Assembly (NCBI GenBank): GCA_016703785.1
Contig: JADJBM010000031.1
Location: forward strand, 118,718 to 182,717
Direction: 5' to 3'
Source of the DNA: Betaproteobacteria bacterium
Lineage (GTDB): Bacteria; Pseudomonadota; Gammaproteobacteria; Burkholderiales; Rhodocyclaceae
Length of the DNA stretch: 64,000 bases
Positions 61,864 to 64,000 of this stretch are shown here, in pieces (positions within the stretch are counted from its first letter, which is position 1; every line of letters starts with the position of its first letter). Below the pieces are notes generated by a model, which did not search any database, was not told the origin of the DNA, and saw only the letters and a list, made by a program, of their open reading frames with translations. Made by a program: the position numbers and the translations under genes.

Positions 61864-63342
61864 TCAATGTGCACTGCGGCGTAAACCCAGCAGCGGAGCC
61901 AGAAATCCAACCCCAACGAGCAGCAATACAGCCGCATTGCCCCAGCGCACATAAGGCGTTGCGCCGGTGTAGCCGCTCACCTCGCCGACCAGCGCACCTT
62001 CGCTGAAAGGCGGCAGCACACGTTCGACGCGGCCACGCGGGCTGACGATGGCGGTCATGCCGGTATTGGTGGCGCGCAACATGGGGCGACCCGTTTCCAG
62101 GGCGCGCATCTGGGCAATCTGCAGATGCTGAGGCTGCGCCAGCGAATCGCCGAACCAGGCGGTATTGGAGAGATTCACCAGCAGCGTCGCTTCGGGCAGG
62201 GCGCGGATGATCTCCTCGCCGAACACGTCCTCGTAGCAGATGTTCACCGCCACCTTCTCGCCCGCCAAAGTCAGCGGCGGCTGGACGGCGGCACCGGGCG
62301 AGAAGTTCGACATCGGTATGTTCAGCAGCGCCAGCGTCCAGGCGAAGGACGGCGGCGTGAACTCGCCGAAGGGCACAAGATGGCTTTTCCGGTAAAGCCG
62401 GACACCCTCCGGCGTAAAGCCGGCTGCGCTGTTGTAGTAGCGCCCCTGTGCGTCCTGCGCGGCGATACCAAGCAGCACGCCACCGTTTCCGTCCTGCGCG
62501 TACCGGCGCAAGTCAGACACGTAGTCGCGCGGCAGTTGGTCGAGCATGAGCGGGAGCGCGGTTTCCGGCAGCACGATCAGTTGCGCCGGATGCGCACGCG
62601 CCAGGCGAAGATAGGTGTCGAGGGACTGCTGCAGGCGCTCCGGCTTCCATTTCAGGCTTTGCTCGATGTTCCCCTGCAAGAGGCTCACCGTCACCGGCTT
62701 GCCGGCCGGCTGCGTCCATTCGATCGTCGTCAGCCCCGCCCCGATACCCAGCAGCACGACGATCGCGGCTCCGCTCGGCAGCCAGTGCTCGCGCCGGTGG
62801 AAAGTCAGCCCGCACAATACGGCGACCAGCGCGGCGGCGAAGCCCACGCCATGGACGCCAAGCAGCGGCGCATAGCCGGCAAGCGGGCTGGGCGGCGTCT
62901 GGGCATAGCCGAAGGACAGCCAGGGGAATCCCGTCAGCACCCAGCCACGCAGCCATTCCGCGAATGTCCAGGCGCTGGCAGCAAGCAGCGCATCCGTCCA
63001 GAAACGTCCGCTGCGCAGCCGCGCGAAGGCAGAGCCCGCCAGGGCCGGAAACAGCGCCAGCACGCAGCAGAATAGAAACGCCGCCACGCCGGCCAGCCAC
63101 GGCGGCATGCCGCCGAAGACGTGCATGCTGACATACACCCAGGAAACCCCGGCCAGAAAGCAGCCCGCACCGAAGGCGAAGCCCTGCATCGCGGCTGCGC
63201 GCGGCGTCGCTCCCTGCCAGAGCCAGGCGAGCGCGGCCAGGGTGATGAGCGGAACGGGGAAAAGATTGAAGGGGGCGAAACCGAGTACCGAGGCTGCGCC
63301 GAGCAGGGCGGCCGCAGCGAGGCGCAGCGAGGCACGCCTCAT
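61864..63342 (-). CDS. lnt: apolipoprotein N-acyltransferase
   Basis: 492 residues. Several N-terminal membrane helices precede a nitrilase-like domain with the catalytic Glu in VLPETALPLM, Lys in YRKSHLVPFGEF and Cys in VNICYEDVFGEE. It adds the third acyl chain to outer-membrane lipoproteins in the inner membrane. Its start overlaps the corC stop by four bases. One exact bipartite motif lies inside. Confidence 0.96.
   Translation of the reverse strand: MRRASLRLAAAALLGAASVLGFAPFNLFPVPLITLAALAWLWQGATPRAAAMQGFAFGAGCFLAGVSWVYVSMHVFGGMPPWLAGVAAFLFCCVLALFPALAGSAFARLRSGRFWTDALLAASAWTFAEWLRGWVLTGFPWLSFGYAQTPPSPLAGYAPLLGVHGVGFAAALVAVLCGLTFHRREHWLPSGAAIVVLLGIGAGLTTIEWTQPAGKPVTVSLLQGNIEQSLKWKPERLQQSLDTYLRLARAHPAQLIVLPETALPLMLDQLPRDYVSDLRRYAQDGNGGVLLGIAAQDAQGRYYNSAAGFTPEGVRLYRKSHLVPFGEFTPPSFAWTLALLNIPMSNFSPGAAVQPPLTLAGEKVAVNICYEDVFGEEIIRALPEATLLVNLSNTAWFGDSLAQPQHLQIAQMRALETGRPMLRATNTGMTAIVSPRGRVERVLPPFSEGALVGEVSGYTGATPYVRWGNAAVLLLVGVGFLAPLLGLRRSAH
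62801..62824 (+). repeat. 24-bp bipartite motif, copy 10
   Basis: Exact match, on the non-coding strand of lnt, which reads it as A-V-L-C-G-L-T-F. Confidence 0.9.
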
Positions 63343-64000
63343 TCGGCGGGCGTCTGCGGCTGGTCCACCAGCAAGGTGTGCACCCGACGGCTGTCTGCGC
63401 GCAAGACCTTGATGCGCAGGCCATCGATTTGCACGTTCTCGCCGCGCTTGGGCAGGCGGCCCAGGTGATGAATCACCATGCCGCCCACGGTGTCGAATTG
63501 CTCATCGCCGAAATGCGTGTCGAAGGCGGCATTGAAGGCGGCGATCTCCGTGGTGGCCTTGACGCGGTACTGTCCGGCATGGTCGAGCAGGATGTTGTCG
63601 GAAGCCTCGTCGAAATCGTATTCGTCCTCGATGTCGCCGACGATCTGCTCTAGCACGTCCTCGATGGTCACAAGGCCCGCCACGCCGCCGTATTCATCTA
63701 CCACGATCGCCATGTGATTGCGCGAAGCGCGAAACTCCCGCAGCAGCACGTTGAGCCGCTTCGAGTCGGGAATGAAGATCGCGGGGCGCAGCAAGTCGCG
63801 CACGGCTACCTCTTCGCCGGCATGCATCCGCAGCAGATCCTTGGCAAGCAGGATGCCGATCACATCGTCCTTGCTCGCGCCGGTGACGGGAAAGCGCGAA
63901 TGCGCCGTCTCGATCGCCGTGGCCGTCATCCCAGCCGTGGTGTCATCGATCGGCATGACGTGCATCTGGGCGCGCGGCACCATGATGTCGCGAACCTGCA
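63339..64000 (-). CDS. corC: CorC/HlyC-type CBS-domain protein, 5' end beyond the window
   Basis: About 220 C-terminal residues; the start lies outside the window. Begins with VRDIMVPRAQMHVM, typical of the first CBS domain, then a second CBS domain (MAIVVDEYGGVAGLVTIEDV), a DIEDEYDFDE linker and the CorC/HlyC transporter-associated domain (FDTVGGMVIHHLGRLP). The family is linked to magnesium and cobalt efflux. No membrane DUF21 domain is visible in the part present. The order corC-lnt is the usual one. Confidence 0.93.
   Translation of the reverse strand, partial: QVRDIMVPRAQMHVMPIDDTTAGMTATAIETAHSRFPVTGASKDDVIGILLAKDLLRMHAGEEVAVRDLLRPAIFIPDSKRLNVLLREFRASRNHMAIVVDEYGGVAGLVTIEDVLEQIVGDIEDEYDFDEASDNILLDHAGQYRVKATTEIAAFNAAFDTHFGDEQFDTVGGMVIHHLGRLPKRGENVQIDGLRIKVLRADSRRVHTLLVDQPQTPAE

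Overview
The window is about 64 kb of GC-rich chromosome from a betaproteobacterium, most likely a Rhodocyclales-type organism. The evidence is the gene order tsaD | rpsU-yqeY-dnaG-rpoD with a CAT-anticodon tRNA behind it, the block corC-lnt ... glyQ-glyS-gmhB-plsC-M48 peptidase-gloA, a TAXI-type TRAP transporter with DUF1850, and several c-di-GMP and PAS histidine-kinase genes. No rRNA operon, CRISPR array, prophage or insertion sequence is visible.

Layout. 1-3.1 kb: the 3' end of oxyR, then rubrerythrin, a two-cluster Fe-S protein and a DUF3501 protein, a likely redox-stress operon. 3.1-13.2 kb: dnaE, a REC-GGDEF diguanylate cyclase, a DMT exporter, pirin, a GIDE-domain membrane protein, an orphan ParA, a MaoC hydratase and a quinone oxidoreductase. 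13.2-19.6 kb: malic enzyme (MaeB), a broken SDR gene, a PcaD-like hydrolase and uvrD, which is interrupted by about 140 bases of C/G homopolymer. 19.6-26 kb: three paralogous membrane PAS histidine kinases in tandem. 26-32.9 kb: a small unknown protein, a FecR-domain protein, then leuS-lptE-holA-proA. 32.9-37.9 kb: two exported proteins of enzyme folds (hydratase-like lipoprotein, chalcone-isomerase-like) followed by a TAXI/TRAP uptake system. 37.9-42.8 kb: ogt-type methyltransferase, xerD, ybaK, folB, plsY, an HpaI-type aldolase and tsaD. 42.8-47.9 kb: macromolecular-synthesis operon and tRNA. 47.9-57.4 kb, mainly minus strand and full of single-base indels: a GGDEF-EAL gene, a FeeM-like N-acyl amino acid synthase, gloA, two DUF45-type genes, plsC, gmhB and glyS. 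57.4-64 kb: glyQ, an Mla-like lipid transport operon, a small unknown gene, lnt and partial corC.

Two observations stand out. First, a non-palindromic bipartite 24-bp motif, AAAGTCAG-N10-ACGGCG, occurs nine times exactly (plus near copies) in both orientations. It lies inside unrelated genes (dnaE, uvrD, an SDR, a TRAP permease, glyS, lnt) and between genes, always with a 10-base spacer. Chance predicts far less than one copy. It behaves like a DNA-uptake sequence or another genome-wide recognition signal, and I do not recognise it. Second, the sequence has a clear error signature: homopolymer indels in essential genes and poly-C/poly-G filler. Most of the broken genes are therefore probably assembly errors rather than pseudogenes.
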